Below, piece after piece: positions 1 through 12,200 of a stretch of DNA of 64,000 nt (positions within the stretch are counted from its first letter, which is position 1; each line of letters begins with the position of its first letter). The notes beneath the pieces were generated by a model, which was not told the origin of the DNA, ran no database searches, and saw nothing but the letters and a program-made list of their open reading frames with translations. Position numbers and translations under genes: made by a program. The DNA is from Crocodylus rhombifer (lineage: Eukaryota > Chordata > Crocodylia > Crocodylidae). The stretch spans positions 124,001 to 188,000 of the forward strand of contig JAVSML010024317.1 of the NCBI GenBank assembly GCA_038503035.1, read 5' to 3'.

Positions 1-589
1 TCCTGTTTCACCTGCTGCTGCCAAGTCAGCCATATAAGCACAGTAAGGCATGCCAGAAATAAATTAGAAAGGGAGGGTGATTAGTTGACAGTAGCTTTTC
101 ACTGTTTGCAGGTTTTGTTAAAAACAGGGTTTAGCTGGTGTTATTTTATTGACAGTACATTGACAGGTTTGTATACATGTAGTTATATAACTGGTAAGCA
201 GGGAGTCTTTGCTTTCACTCCTTTAGTGGGGGCTGGGCTGGGGCTGTGCTTGCAGTGGAGTAGGCTCAGCTACGTGGGCCGGGCAGTGGTGGAGCAGGAG
301 GGGCTAGCTATGGGGGAGCTATACCCCCAAAAAACTGCCCTAGCACCTCCCCTGCTCAGGACACTAGGGCTCCCGGGAGGGAAGGCAGCAGAATGCAGTG
401 CTCTGAGCAGAGGAAGGGCTTGGGGAGCTATAGCTACCCCAAAGTCTCCATGGCCCCGCCACAGCCACCCCTCCCAGCACCACTGCTGTTGCCCACTCCA
501 TGCAGCTGAGCCTGCCCCCTCCAGAAAGAATTTGGCATAGTCCCTGGCCCTGAGTTTGCAGTGGGCAGCCCACCCTTACCTGACACATA

Positions 590-1520
590 TCCAGGGGAGC
601 TGGGTATGTGTAGCACAGCCTGTCAGATATGTAGCCCCTCCCCTCAACTCTCTTGCCACAACTTTGATGTTAAGCTGTCAAGAGAGGGGGTTCAGTGAAG
701 ATCTTCTTGGGAGGGCTTACCAACACTGGCAGTACTCATGATTGTTCGGTGCGATGTTCCACAGGGCTCCGCCTCCCCTACACCCTGTCCACTCGCCAAC
801 CGGATAGGTGATTGTGTGATGGTGGTTTCAGCCCCACGGGCTTGCCTGCAGCCTCCTTCAAGTGGGGGGACCCACGTCCGAGTGGGCTCAGTTGGCTCTT
901 GTCCCTCCAACATTGATGCCCCAACCTTCTCTCTGTATCTCTTTGATTTGTTTTCTCTTTCTTTTTCTGTTTTCTTTAGAAGAAATATTCTCCTGGGGAG
1001 GAGAGAGGTGGAGCCGCCTCCTTTCCCCCATCCTCCTACAGGGGGCTCAAATGTTTCCCCTGCTCTTCCTCTTAACAGGGAGCTCAAATGCTTCCCCTGG
1101 TCTGTCTTCTGCAGGGAGCTGCAGTGCTTCCCCTGCTCTGCCTCCTACAGGGGGCCGAAGTGTTCCCCCTGCTCTGCCTCCGGCAGGGGGCTCAAAGATT
1201 TCCCCTGCCTTGTTCGTCAGTGCTGCTCCGGCTGTGCCGCTCTTCTTCCGTGCAGGAGCCTCAGCATGTCTGGTGTGCTGTCCACCTACTCTCTCTTTCT
1301 CTGGCTCCCCTTCCCCGCAGGGTCTGTCAGAGGTTTTAAACTCCCACAGGGAGAACAGCTGATTAAACAGCTGGGATAACGTTGGCTCACGTCCCGGTTC
1401 CTGCGCTGCTGGGCTGGCAGGAGGTGAGTTTTCCCCATGGGGGTTCTGTTTCAGGGTTTTGGGACCTCCGGAGCTCACCCCCGCCCCTTTGAAAGCCTGT
1501 GGGGGTGTGTTGCCACCACA
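590..1520 (+). mobile_element. LTR-like GC-rich block, related to the LTR-like element at 55.6 kb
   Basis: This C/T- and G-rich block contrasts sharply with flanking intron. Its early part (CTCTCTTGCCACAAC near 645) resembles 55761 onward of the LTR-like insertion at 55625-56750. Its late part shares the order TTTAAAC, CAGCTG, GC-rich leader, then a splice-donor consensus (GAG/GTGAGT at 1423/1424). It appears to end in GCCACCACA near 1519, where AT-rich sequence resumes. The 5' edge and any target duplication are not resolved, and the GC-rich region actually begins near 230. Open frames here (up to 213 codons) have biased, repeat-driven composition and no recognised domain. Best guess is a diverged solo LTR of an endogenous retrovirus or similar element. 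Confidence 0.4.
1036..1215 (+). repeat. 36-bp minisatellite, about five copies
   Basis: Five imperfect units of about 36 bp, each with a CAGGGRGC-type start followed by a TTCCCCTGCTCTGCCTCC-type end. Because 36 is a multiple of three, all frames stay open and give a false 12-residue protein repeat. It lies inside the LTR-like block. Confidence 0.85.
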
Positions 1521-3263
1521 TATATATTATTATGTTTTACAAGATAAGAAAATTAAGCTCTTTACAAAATAGGAAAAATAGGTAACATAAGCGTACAGGT
1601 AATGTAAAAGGCTTAAGTAATGTCGATATAACTTTTACGTACCTAACATTACATTATTACGCGCTTTTGCAATGACTGTTTTAAGTGATGTTTAAATAAC
1701 AGAAAAATTATAAAATCCAGAGTAGGTCAAAGTGAAGCACTTTAAAGCTTTTGTACCAACAAGTACAAATTTTAGGGACCAACATGAGATGCTTATGACG
1801 TTCTAATTTCAACTATGTACAGGAGTTGCTGTTCTCCCAGGAGAAGCTATGAGTGTGTAGACATTTGTGATTTTTTTTTTCTCCCAGAGCAAAAATGGCT
1901 GCTTTGAGAACAACCCGAGTGAAATGGCTTCTGGGAGAGTCTCTCTCTAGAAGCCAAATGTCTGTACAGGTACTTACTGTAAGTGCAACTGAGAAGACCA
2001 TGCCTTTACACAGAAGCAGAATACATCAGTGATGCATTTTAAGAAGGACAGTTTCTGCTACATATACTGCTTATTCCAATTTCAAGTGTTCATATTAGGC
2101 TATTATTTTTTTCAAAAGAAATGAATGCATTAGTTCTCCCTGAGAAGAAAGTACTACTTCATTTTAAAGTTCAACCATGTTAGCTGTAGCAGTGATAAAA
2201 GATTAGGGGTATGTGTACTTTATAATAGGAAGCTGTTCTTCACTTCACCATAACTTGTCTATGTGCAGAATTGCACTGGTTTTACCTTGTGATTTTAAAC
2301 CGGTTTAATTAAGCCATTGAAGAGGCTGTTTTCAGAATTTTTTTTGCTTCAAATTTAGCTTAATTTTGTTTAGCTTACATTCATTATGAATAGGCTGAAA
2401 CCAAAGCTAGTCAGATTAAAGCAGAAATAAGTAAGAGACTCAGTTATGAGGGTTTGTGCTGGGTTAATTAAAGCATTGCAAGTACAAGTGCAGGGTCTCA
2501 GAAATGGTTCAAGATACTCTGTACTAACTAAAAACAAAACAAAATACTCTTTTGTTTATGTGCCAAATAATACATTTTTAGCTCAAATTAGATAGCTTTA
2601 TTGACGTTATGAAACCGAGATATGGGGGATGCTTATAATGTATATTGGCATTTTATGTGTAGATGCCACTGTCCATGAGTGATATAGACTAGAACAAATC
2701 TAGCAGTTCCTATGTATTCTTCATTAAAAGAAGTTTGTGTTTCGTATGTTCTAGCCACTGCATAAAAGTTAATTCTGAGAGCCATCCTTTAAAACTGTAT
2801 GTGCTTTAATTGTTGGTTCCTGTCAACATCTCTGTCTAGATGTCTGGTAAGCTGAGCATTTCAAAAGCAGTTTCCCAGTCTAAAATGATCAAGATAAGCC
2901 CATCAAGTTGGATCAGAAAACGTACCTTGTACAGGTTGTTCACTGCTATTAGTTAGGGAGACCTTACCATCAGTGCAATGATTGTGCTGTTTAGAGGTGC
3001 AGAGTCTCACTGTTAAATTTTATTACCATCGTATCTAACTGTTTTTGGATGATTACTTTTCTTGTGTTCAGTGACCCTATACTGGTATCTAACGAGGACT
3101 GGAAGATGTATTACTGGCATTTTGTTCTCTTACTCATAAAATTTCACTTGCTGATACCTCAAGGTAGAACGTTTTTTACAGCTTTTCCACAGAGGAAAGT
3201 TTTCAACCAGGTGTCATTAAATCATGAATTGTGTCTTTTTCTTAGATCACTCTAGGAAAACTC

Positions 3264-3266
<3 letters not shown>

Positions 3267-3305
<39 letters not shown>
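3267..3305 (+). repeat. (TG)n microsatellite
   Basis: About 19 uninterrupted TG units followed by TTGG. Likely polymorphic. Confidence 0.98.
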
Positions 3306-3306
<1 letters not shown>

Positions 3307-4204
3307 GGTTGCAAATATTTTTGCCACAGGTTTTTTTCCAGATTTTTTTTTGTAGGTGATAGTTTTATGAGCTGTTTTAAAAATATCAGTGGTATTTTTG
3401 AAAATACCAAATGCTTATCTATGGCTTCTGAGTGTTTCCCTTCCTCCATTAATTCACCAGGTGGTGACAAATAGTTTGTTTGCTGATTTGAAGTTTATGT
3501 AGTCTGGGTGTGGTACTTTGTTTTTCACCCTGGCTTAACAGCTGTGTATCTGTATAACTACTGTTTCCATCCTGAAAATAAACTATTTAATAATAGTAAT
3601 GTACAGGTCCCTGATCAATAATGGATAACATTCTACTTCTGATTCTGCACAGCCATTGAGGGTTAGCTGTTTCCTCTATCTGTTAGTTATTTGAATGATG
3701 CTTTGTTTAGCTAGTATGACTTTGCACAAAAAGTAGGTTATTAAATTTAGTGAAAGAAAATTCTACAGCGACAGCTCCTTAAGTGGCCCTCCAGTCTAGG
3801 CTCAACCCCTAAGTTAAGCCTTCAACCCCATTCCTAATATGCATCTCTCTACTCATTTACAGGTATTTCGGTTTGGTTTCTGTGAAGACAGTAGAGTTCT
3901 GGTGGTTCTCTTCTATAGCATAACATGTAATTCTCAACACCTTGCAGGAATTTGTGCAATATTATTTCATGTCAAATTAGGGCCCTACTTTTTCAGACCT
4001 TCCATGAGTGTTTTTTTTTTCCCTTCAGTTCAATGCTTCTGTCTTTGACCCTCTTGCTATATGTTGGGGGAGTGAGTACAGTATGTGCTTTTTCAGATGC
4101 AAGGGAAACCTTATTTGGCAAGTAGTCCAAGCCTGGCGTACAGGTTGAGTAATCCTGCCTTTGGCTTTCTTTTGCTTCTGTATGTCCTGGTAATAAATCT
4201 TTAT

Positions 4205-4385
4205 TTTTTTAGTGTAGGCCCTCCACAGATCCCAAAGTGCTTATTAAAATCTCATAGTCAAATGTTCTTATTTTTCATTTGACAAAGCCAAGGCATAGAG
4301 AGGTTCAGTGACTTGTCTCAAGTCACACAATGAAATTATGGTAGAGGTGGATATAGAATACAGCTTGTAACATTCAAGCTTGTAA
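4205..4385 (+). mobile_element. MIR/CORE-SINE remnant
   Basis: Contains the MIR core pattern GAGGTTCAGTGACTTGTCTC followed by AAGTCACACA and GGTAGAGGTGG, in that order and spacing. It is an old, diverged copy. A near-duplicate of AGCTTGTAACAT occurs at its 3' edge (about 4363 and 4378). Confidence 0.7.
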
Positions 4386-4612
4386 CATCTCTCTCTCTTT
4401 ACCTCTGTGTCTGCTGTTATTTAGGGTCTAGGTTTACTTCATTTATGGGCAAGTTTACATAATTAGTCAGATAATACATACAAAGTACTTCTCTGATATG
4501 CTTTATTTGCAATTACAAACCAAAATAGTATAGACAGGAAGTCCATTTTAGACATAACTGCTTTAGACATAACTCAAAACCATTGTACAGACTGCTTGTT
4601 TCCTACAACAGT

Positions 4613-4646
4613 ATCGCTGCTACTACTGCTACTGCTGCTACTACTT
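4613..4646 (+). repeat. Interrupted CTG/CTA trinucleotide repeat
   Basis: About ten mixed CTG and CTA triplets in phase. Short and interrupted, so expansion is unlikely. Confidence 0.85.
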
Positions 4647-5884
4647 AATTTGGGAAGGAAGTCTGAAATCAATACAACTCTGCCTCTTTTTCTTTTTTGA
4701 CCTTTTGAAGAATTTAAGAAGGAGAGAGAAGTATTGAAGTGGATGATGCTTTAGAGCCATCAAACTAAACAGATGAAGGAATGTTGTATTTTTCTAGAGA
4801 TATGTGCTGATCCTCAGATATGCTACAATAAAAACTATGAAGGATTTTTTTTTAGAAATGTTGTTGGCTCTCATGACACTTCATCTGTGACAGTGCTGCT
4901 ATATTAAGGAAAAGAAATCAAAATTAATTTCAGATGTGTTATTGCTGGGGCTGCCGTTTTCCTCACAAGGAAAATTATGTATTTAATCAGCTGGATTTTC
5001 ATTGAACTCAGTTAAGCAGAACCTAGTTATCTTGGGGTGAAGAGAGACTGTATTTTTTTTTTTTATAAATGCAGTTGTTTGAACAGCAGCTGGCAATTTT
5101 TTAGGTTTGCTGAGACTCATTGCTCAGGGATTGTGATAGGGGAAATGCAGGTGCTAATCTTCATAGAAAGAAAATGCATACTTTTTTGGCATTTAACTAT
5201 CGCATTTAAGGTTACTTAAAGACTTTGTCATGGGGTGAGACTTGGGATGCCAGATTTTTTTGTAGGCAAAGCAGTAAGCAATTCGTACATGTTTTAAGAA
5301 AAGAAAGTATTCCTTTAGTGGGGTATAATTTTACTTATGTAAGTGTAAGCATTTCAAATCATAGCACCTACACGTTCTTGTCAAAGGCACATAAACAAAT
5401 TTCTACAAACTTGAGAAAAGTCAATTGCAGAAAACAGAATGCATCCACCTTTGTGATTTACTACCAAGGTCAAACATGCAGCAGTGACCAGGAGCCTTTT
5501 CAGTTAAATTGGTGATTATGCCCAACTCATGTGGGATATGAGCTAGAACAGCCACAGCTCCAGGTGCTTGATTCTTAATTTATTTGTAGAATATTTTAGC
5601 AGCAGAGGCCCAGTGGCTAGCACGAGGAAGCCATCAAGCTAGCATAAAGTCACTCTACCTTGATGTGATGAATTATAGTAGGATGTCTTAAATTAGAATA
5701 TTACCTAGTGCAACCTGTCATCTCTATTTTGTGGTGTTTCCATAGACTGTCCAGATAATACACTTACAGAATTAATTACTGCAGCATTGCAAACAAACCC
5801 CGATTTATATTACAAACACTGTATGTGAAGAGAGCTTTAATATGTAAGAATAAGGGAATGAGAGGTTAAAATAAACTTTTTGAT

Positions 5885-6235
5885 CCAAGTCGCTGGACAC
5901 GGCTCCTTGCTGGGTCCCAAATAAACATCCTGTGATGTATCCAGTGCAGAAGGTCATGGCTTTGATCTCTTGTGATGCTTATGGGCAGTTCTAAATCATA
6001 TCCGTACAAACCATGGGAGATATGGATACATGATGCGCAAATGGAAAATTAAAAACTCTCCAGTGTGTGACTGGTCATCCAGAACAGACCATAGAACGTA
6101 TAATGACTCAATGCCCAAACTACAAATATGAAGGAGGTATCACAACACGCTCTGCTGCTCCTGATATGTTAGGTGGTTGAGCCAGACAATTGCAAACTTA
6201 TAGTTGCTGTTCTGTATCTACATCAGCCATATGAA
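5885..6235 (+). mobile_element. RTE-type LINE fragment, C-terminal end of ORF2
   Basis: Two overlapping frames of this stretch together resemble the extreme C-terminus of RTE-type reverse transcriptases: a GYMMRKWKIKNSPVC-like segment in one frame continues as EQTIERIMTQCPNYKYEGGI in another. This matches the conserved pattern of Cys residues, EQT..H/RI, CP and F/YEGG. At least one frameshift and several stops lie within it, so it is a dead fragment. Only the 3' end of the element is present. Confidence 0.6.
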
Positions 6236-6253
6236 AGAAGAAGATTGTTGGGT

Positions 6254-6294
6254 CATGCATGCGCGTGCGTGTGTATGCATGCGTGCACGTGTGT
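6254..6294 (+). repeat. 41-bp perfect alternating pyrimidine-purine tract (Z-DNA-prone)
   Basis: Every base from 6254 to 6294 alternates pyrimidine and purine, mixing CG, TG, CA and TA steps (GCGCGTGCGTGTGTATGC in the middle). It is not a simple dinucleotide array. It lies just 3' of the RTE fragment. Confidence 0.9.
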
Positions 6295-6914
6295 TAATGG
6301 CCTTGTCTGTAAACTGATTGATTGACACTTATTATATCCTTTCCCAGAGGATAAAGGGCCAAGTCTACCCTGTATATATTTGGAGCTGTCAACCTAAGTA
6401 TTTCACACTTGATGTTTCAATCACGCAGCCCCCTCCCACCTTTTTTTTTTTCCACCGAGAGATGTTTGTGGGGCTACAGGTGGGATTGTAGAGTGCAGTA
6501 AGTTACTCCTACTTTAATGGGCTCCAAATGTGCTCCCCGCCCTGTTACTGACCTTGGTCCATTTTCCTCCCTCCTTTTCTCTACTCAAGGTGATTTTAAA
6601 TGCCTTTCTGGATTCACCATTTAAGGGACAAGACAGCAAATGTTCCTTGTCAATTTCCTGGTTACTTGATTATTTACATCAGCTGAAAGAGGCCAAAATC
6701 AATGGGAGTTCTTTTGTGCTAATACTGGAACTTCATTTTATCCCTGTCAAAGACTTAATTTGCCTTAGCGGTTGCTGTTGTCAAAGTAGGGCACAGGCAC
6801 CTTCCCTAAAGACCTCAAGCCAGAATTTCTGAGGCTGCTTTACTCTACACCTCGCCTTAAAAATAGAGTTGCCCTGATTGATGCCTCTTACTCTTTATTC
6901 CTCTGTGGATGCAT

Positions 6915-7380
6915 TTACATGAGATGTTTACAGTGCAGTTGACTAATTAGGCATGCAGTAAACATTGCACGTCTACCTGTGCACACCTGTTAGGCCAGAG
7001 TAAACTAATTTACTCTGCAGCAGGATAGTACTTTTAAATGCAACTACTATCCTACTGTAGAGTAAAAAACAGCAGCACACATGTAAATGCTGCCCTGGCT
7101 GGCTGGGGACAAGGGTGCTTTAGTGTGGGGGCTACCTGCCAGCTAGCCCCAGTCAGCTCCTCTGCAGCACATTGAGCCATGGGAAGCATCCCAAGGCTGG
7201 CATGCTGACCCCCATGCTGACCTGCCAGCTGGGGCTGGTTCAACCTGATTTAATGTGTTGCACTTCCAGGTATATATGCAGACATGGCTCTTGGGAGCAG
7301 TAAGCTCTGGAATAATAACTTCTGGAGTTTATTCATGTGCACTAATAGCACACATAGACATGCCCTGTGTGAAATTGCTT
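6915..7380. mobile_element. MITE-like palindromic repeat with a hairpin at 7009-7066
   Basis: The core is an inverted repeat with arms 7009-7030 and 7045-7066, 20 of 22 bases paired around a 14-bp loop. Phrases such as GCACGTCTACCTGTGCACAC on the left and TAGCACACATAGACATGCCC on the right suggest a larger, decayed palindrome of the Chompy/Harbinger-like MITE type known from crocodilians and turtles. Family assignment is tentative. Confidence 0.4.
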
Positions 7381-8585
7381 AAAGCTCAAACCCCTGTTGG
7401 GAGATGAAACTGAATATTTTAAATTTGTGGTGGCCCTTCACACTCCTGCTTTCCTCCACTGCCCTGCCTGCCGCCCAAATATATATACATATTTTTTCCC
7501 GTTTTTTTCAGTATCACAGTGTTTTCTTCCTTTTTTCTGCTAGTGTCTAAATGTCTGCTGTATGGATTTAGCAATACAGATACTGTCAGAAAGATGTGCC
7601 TTGAGGGTATATTACCATGTGTGTTCAAGAAGTTATTTTGCATCTTCCGTGTTCAGTGGATGCCATGTGATGATCCTGCAGTTCACCAAGTTTGTGAGCA
7701 TTCTGATTCAGATCTCAGAGACTCAGGGCTGAACAAGGGACTGTTCATGAGAATGTCTAGCCATACGGTTAACCTTTTAAATGATTAATAATATTTAAAA
7801 ATTAGCTGTCAGAGCCATTGTGCTGGTTCATTTCCTATGTAGTAGGGTGTGATTCATGCCACGTTGCTGTCATTATTTAAGAGGAATATAATATTAACTT
7901 GAAATCTTTTAATAAATACAGACATTTACATGTTTGCTAAGAAAAGCAAAACAGTGCTTCAGCATTAAGGGAACATGGAGATGAGAACATACTGGTTTTG
8001 CCAAATGTGACAAACTTACTGTGTGCACAACCTAGTAGTATTATGGGTAAGAGATTCCTTTAACAGGTTTTGGTTATAAGCTGTTTCAGAAGTGTGGGGT
8101 CCTTTGTTTCAAATGTGTTTTGATACCAGCAAAGAGGGTTGTTCAATATCTATAATGTCTTTTGGTGGCTTGGAATCTAATTCTTTGATTATATTTTTTC
8201 CCCTGGGATAACTTTCACAGTATTTTCAAGGGAGCTGGACTTACTAAGGATCCCTAAAACTAATCTCATGCTGTTTCAACAGATCCATTCCTTCTTACTT
8301 GATACCTCTATGAAATCTCTCTTGTACATTTTTATGTTTAAGTTGCAAGTCTAGAAGAAAGAAGAATCACAGCTATGAGTGTGTGATTACTGTTTGTTGT
8401 TCACTTTATCAGTAAGTGGGGATGCTTGAGAATGGAGTTGGAATAATTCCTCACCTTTTTGCTTCCTGAATATTTGATGTACGTATAATGAAGCAAAAGA
8501 TCCTTAGGTTCCTCCATTGTCACATTTGTGAGGTACGTTTCCAGACTGGAAATCGGAATTCTGTGCCTTTAAAAATGGGTTAAGT

Positions 8586-9037
8586 CAGTGGTACTCATTC
8601 TTTTGACTCTAAGGGCTGGTTAAGTGGCATAGGACTGGTCTACGGGCCAGATTTGGCCCTGGGTGCCAGGATTAGGCCTTGTGCTGCTTCTACCTGTCTC
8701 CATGCTGTCCTGACTGGCCCTATGCTACCCCACTTGGTCCTAACTGCCCCACTCATCGCTGTGCTTTGTGTACAATTTTGCTTGGCTTGTATCGTTCTAC
8801 GCTGTCCTGCTTGGCCCCATGCTGCTCCATGCCTCCCCAGTTGGCCCTGCATGGTCAATCTAGCATGCAGGGCCATGGGTTTCTACCCAGGTCTGGAAAT
8901 CTGACAGCAGGGAGCAGTGGCAGCTAATTGCCACTCCCCCCACTGCCAACATATTGGACTCTTAGGGAGTTCTCTGGGCCTGATGACATGGCTCTTCAGG
9001 GTAGATCTGGCTGGCAGGCCAGAGGTTCAACACCCTG
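8586..9037. mobile_element. Non-autonomous hAT-like element (452 bp)
   Basis: Left end CAGTGGTACTCATTCTTTTG; right end, read inward on the minus strand, CAGGGTGTTGAACCTCTGGC. Both fit the CAGNG..TTGANC hAT-type terminus. The flanking 8-mers GGTTAAGT and GTTTAAAT match at 6 of 8 positions, consistent with an old hAT target duplication. The interior is GC-rich with GGCC-containing phrases and encodes no transposase. Confidence 0.65.
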
Positions 9038-10954
9038 GTTTAAATAAACTATTTAAAATTTAGTTGTTAATTAGAATGTCATTCAGAGGATTGTTTAAAG
9101 ATGATGTTACGTTATATTATCCTGTATTGTCAGCTGTCTCATATGTAAGCCAGTTATCAGTATTTTGTACTGATTTCTACCTTTAGTAAGTCAATATTTG
9201 CAGTAATGATAGTATCAGCATCTCCATAACATTTGTGTTGAAGGGAAAACTATTTTCTGTCATTTAAAAAAAAAACGTTTTTTTCAAGCCTTACTATTTT
9301 TCCACGTGTGTTTGATGTGCAAAATCTCGACATTTACTTGTGAGCTTAGCAGAAGTCACCCTTAATCACTTCCAGTGGCTGGCATCAATACTGTGATTTG
9401 TAGGAGTGTCTAGAAGAATCCTCTAGTTCCTTGTGATCATGTAGAAGGGACATTTTTTAAACAATCACTCTAACTTTGCAGGATTCAAATATTGCTTTTG
9501 ACATAGCATTCAATAACTTTTAAATTAACTATATAAATGCAAGCTGAGACCTTATTTTCTTTAAGTTATTCTGTATACCTTATGTAATTGGTTACTTCCT
9601 GGCACCAGTAGAGTTTTTTAAGCTTTCTTTGTTATTTTAAACTTTTCAGAAGTCACAACAATTAGTAGAGCTCATGTTGGTTGAGTTGTAAATAATGTGC
9701 TGATTGTATGTCCTTGTCATCTGGGGAACCTGTTACTTTATGTATGTACTTTAAATGTTCAGCCTCTTACCTCAACAAAGAGACTCAGAAATGTAGAGGA
9801 CCACGTAGATTTCAGCTAAGGCTCTGAAAAGATATTAGAATAAGCATGTATCTTTTACCTAGCCTCATGTAAAGAAAGGTTTTCCATAGTTATAGAGCCA
9901 AAGCTATTTATTTACAGAAAAATAACTTGTAATATAGGTGGTGGAAGGAAAAAATCTAAGGTGGTTTTTTTTTTTTTTAAATGAAATCTTTGTTCAGTCA
10001 GCATGGGACTTACAGCTGTAGATAATATAGTATACATTTTATCCTGAGTATAGATGATATAGTCATAATTTCAATTGTAAATACTCTTTATCAACAGGCC
10101 AATGATAAAATCTCAATGTGAGCCACTTAGCTGCACAGCATGCACAGAAATCTGCTTATGTGAGGCAACTCAGTACAGTGCTTGGTGCCTTCATTTAGAC
10201 TGGATATTTCCACAAAAATGTGTGGCTTCTGTTTATTTAGAAGTTAAGTAACAACTTCTGCTGCTTTTAAAAATATATATAGTGGAGCATAAACATGAAG
10301 AGGCTCTGAGTTCCACACTTCACTGATCTAACAAAGATGTTCTGGGATTAAATCTCATCTTGCATGCTGACAGCTCCAGCCATCCTCTCTCTTTCTCTCT
10401 ATATTGAAGTCTTATACTGTGTGAAGCTTAGTTTGCTGGTGTTTGCTTTACCTCAAGTTGATCTTTGCTTTACTTCAATCTGAGTGCTCTCTAAGGCTCT
10501 ACAGGCATTCAGTTTCTACCAGGAAAACTGCTGAACTTGTGGAAACTCCAGCTTTATCTCCTGGAGTAAAAATGGCTTCTCCTGGAGGAAAAATAACCTG
10601 GAATCAACCAAAGTTAAACCACTCCTGGGAGAGTCTGTCTTGGAAGACTGAATGTGCACACTATCCCCTAGCTTAACTCCTTCTGAGGACCTGGAGGAAG
10701 GAAGCCAGGAGAAAGGCTCTCATGCCTGCCCAAGACTGGGGTCACCCTGGTTTGGAGAAGGCATGTGGGGCAGCCCCAGAGTTTCTGGTATAAGAAGCAG
10801 GCAGGGGCTTTGCCACATTGTTCCTTCTGCTCAGTTCCATTGTTCAGGAGCAAGATGCCTCTGTCTTGCCCTGCACTGCTCTAGACTCTTGGAGTCTTTT
10901 AGAGCCTTGCTGCAGAAGCTGAGAGCTTCCCCCTCCACCGAAAATGCTTGCTTT

Positions 10955-11211
10955 TAGCTCCTTATTAATTTTTGACCATGGAAAAGTAATAGAGCAATTC
11001 CTTTTCTTTGTCAAGAACTCAGAAAGACCCTAACAGTTCAGAAGGTTAATCACACTATGGATTCTTATTTGAAATCTCTGGGTTTATTCCATAAATCATT
11101 TGTAGGTATTTGCACATGTAACAGTACTTATATTAAATGGCACCCCATGGAATCCTTAAAAGGTTCTCAAGGCATTCCAGGGTGCTGCAGCACCCTGGCT
11201 GAGTATCACTG
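10955..11211 (-). mobile_element. hAT-like element, same family as the 52.1-kb copy, truncated at one end
   Basis: Read on the minus strand from 11211 it starts CAGTGATACTCAGCC and follows the copy at 52105 through AGGGTGCTG, CCAGAGATTTCA, AAGAATCCATAG and TCTGAGTTCTT in the same order. The inner end near 10955 lacks the expected CAATGGTTCTC terminus, so the copy is truncated or diverged there. Confidence 0.6.
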
Positions 11212-11676
11212 CTCTAGCTGAAATGAAGTCCAGCGTATTGACTAGAAGAGATGTTCTGGTGGTGTAAATTTGGGACTCAGAGCACTGTTCTAATCCTAGC
11301 ACGGACCCTGACTTTCCTTGTCATCCTGATCAAGTTCCTTAGGAATTAAATTCTACTTTCTGTCAAACCACTTATGCCTGTAGGAGATAGCAGTGTTTCA
11401 TGCATATAGGTGGGGGCATCAGTAAGGATAGATTCTGGTCATTAACTTCTTTATATTTGATTCTTTATGTGCCACAGGAAAGAAATAAAAGACTGATGGA
11501 CTGAACTCTGAAAGGTGGAAAATATGCCAACTATTTTGTAGGAGGGTATAAAATAGATAAATGGAGAAAGAAAAGGAAGAACAACTCTTTTTCATATAAC
11601 TGTACGATTAACTAAAAACAACTGCTTTTTAGCTTTGTTCAGTTTTACCTAAGCAAAGTATTTTAGATAATTTTAA

Positions 11677-11765
11677 GATCATGGGGCTGGAAGGGACCTC
11701 GCAAAATCAGCTAGCTCAGTCCCCTGCTCAAGGAATAATCATCCCTGACTAAATCATCCCAGGTA
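11677..11765 (-). mobile_element. CR1 LINE 3'-end fragment
   Basis: On the minus strand it carries the usual CR1 tail phrasing (GGGATGATTTAGTCAGGG, then CCTTGAGCAGGGGAC, then AGGTCCCTTCCAGCCCCAT). Only about 90 bp remain. Confidence 0.7.
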
Positions 11766-12159
11766 AGACTTCTTTTTGTTAGCAAAAAAGTCTGTAGGAT
11801 ACTCATAGTAGCATGGCTTTGTTGGGAAGTGTGGCTAGGTCATTGTTTCTTATCTTTCCTGTTTCAAACTAACAGATGCATAGTGTGGTAGGTGCTGGGA
11901 AACATTTTCAGGCCATGTATTGTTGAACAAGCTTCTTTTTCTTTTTTCTTTTTCTTTGGTTTTAGAAGACCTGCTTGGTCTTGAGCAGAAATGACAGAAC
12001 AGTCTTGGATAGCATTGCAATTGGGGACAATTATTTCTGTGAGAAATGTCAAAATGATCAGTAATTATGATGGGAAAGGCAGCTCTCTGACTAAATGCTT
12101 TCTAGGAAAGGTATATATAAAGTGTTTCACTAGTAATCCTTTGGAAGGTTATAGTACCG

Positions 12160-12200
12160 GTGTGCGTGTGTGTGTACACGTATGCACACCCCCCCCCCTT
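12160..12200 (+). repeat. Short GT-rich run followed by a poly-C run
   Basis: GTGTGCGTGTGTGTGTACAC then a 10-base C run near 12188-12198. Low-complexity sequence only. Confidence 0.85.

Noticed and set aside
738..1379. 213-codon plus-strand open frame and its overlapping partners near the window start
   Set aside because: Length comes from the GC-rich block and a 36-bp repeat whose period keeps all frames open; composition is low-complexity and no domain is recognisable.
3252..3474. Two opposite-strand 68-72 codon frames
   Set aside because: Both run through the TG microsatellite and encode only its Cys-Val or Thr-His repeat.
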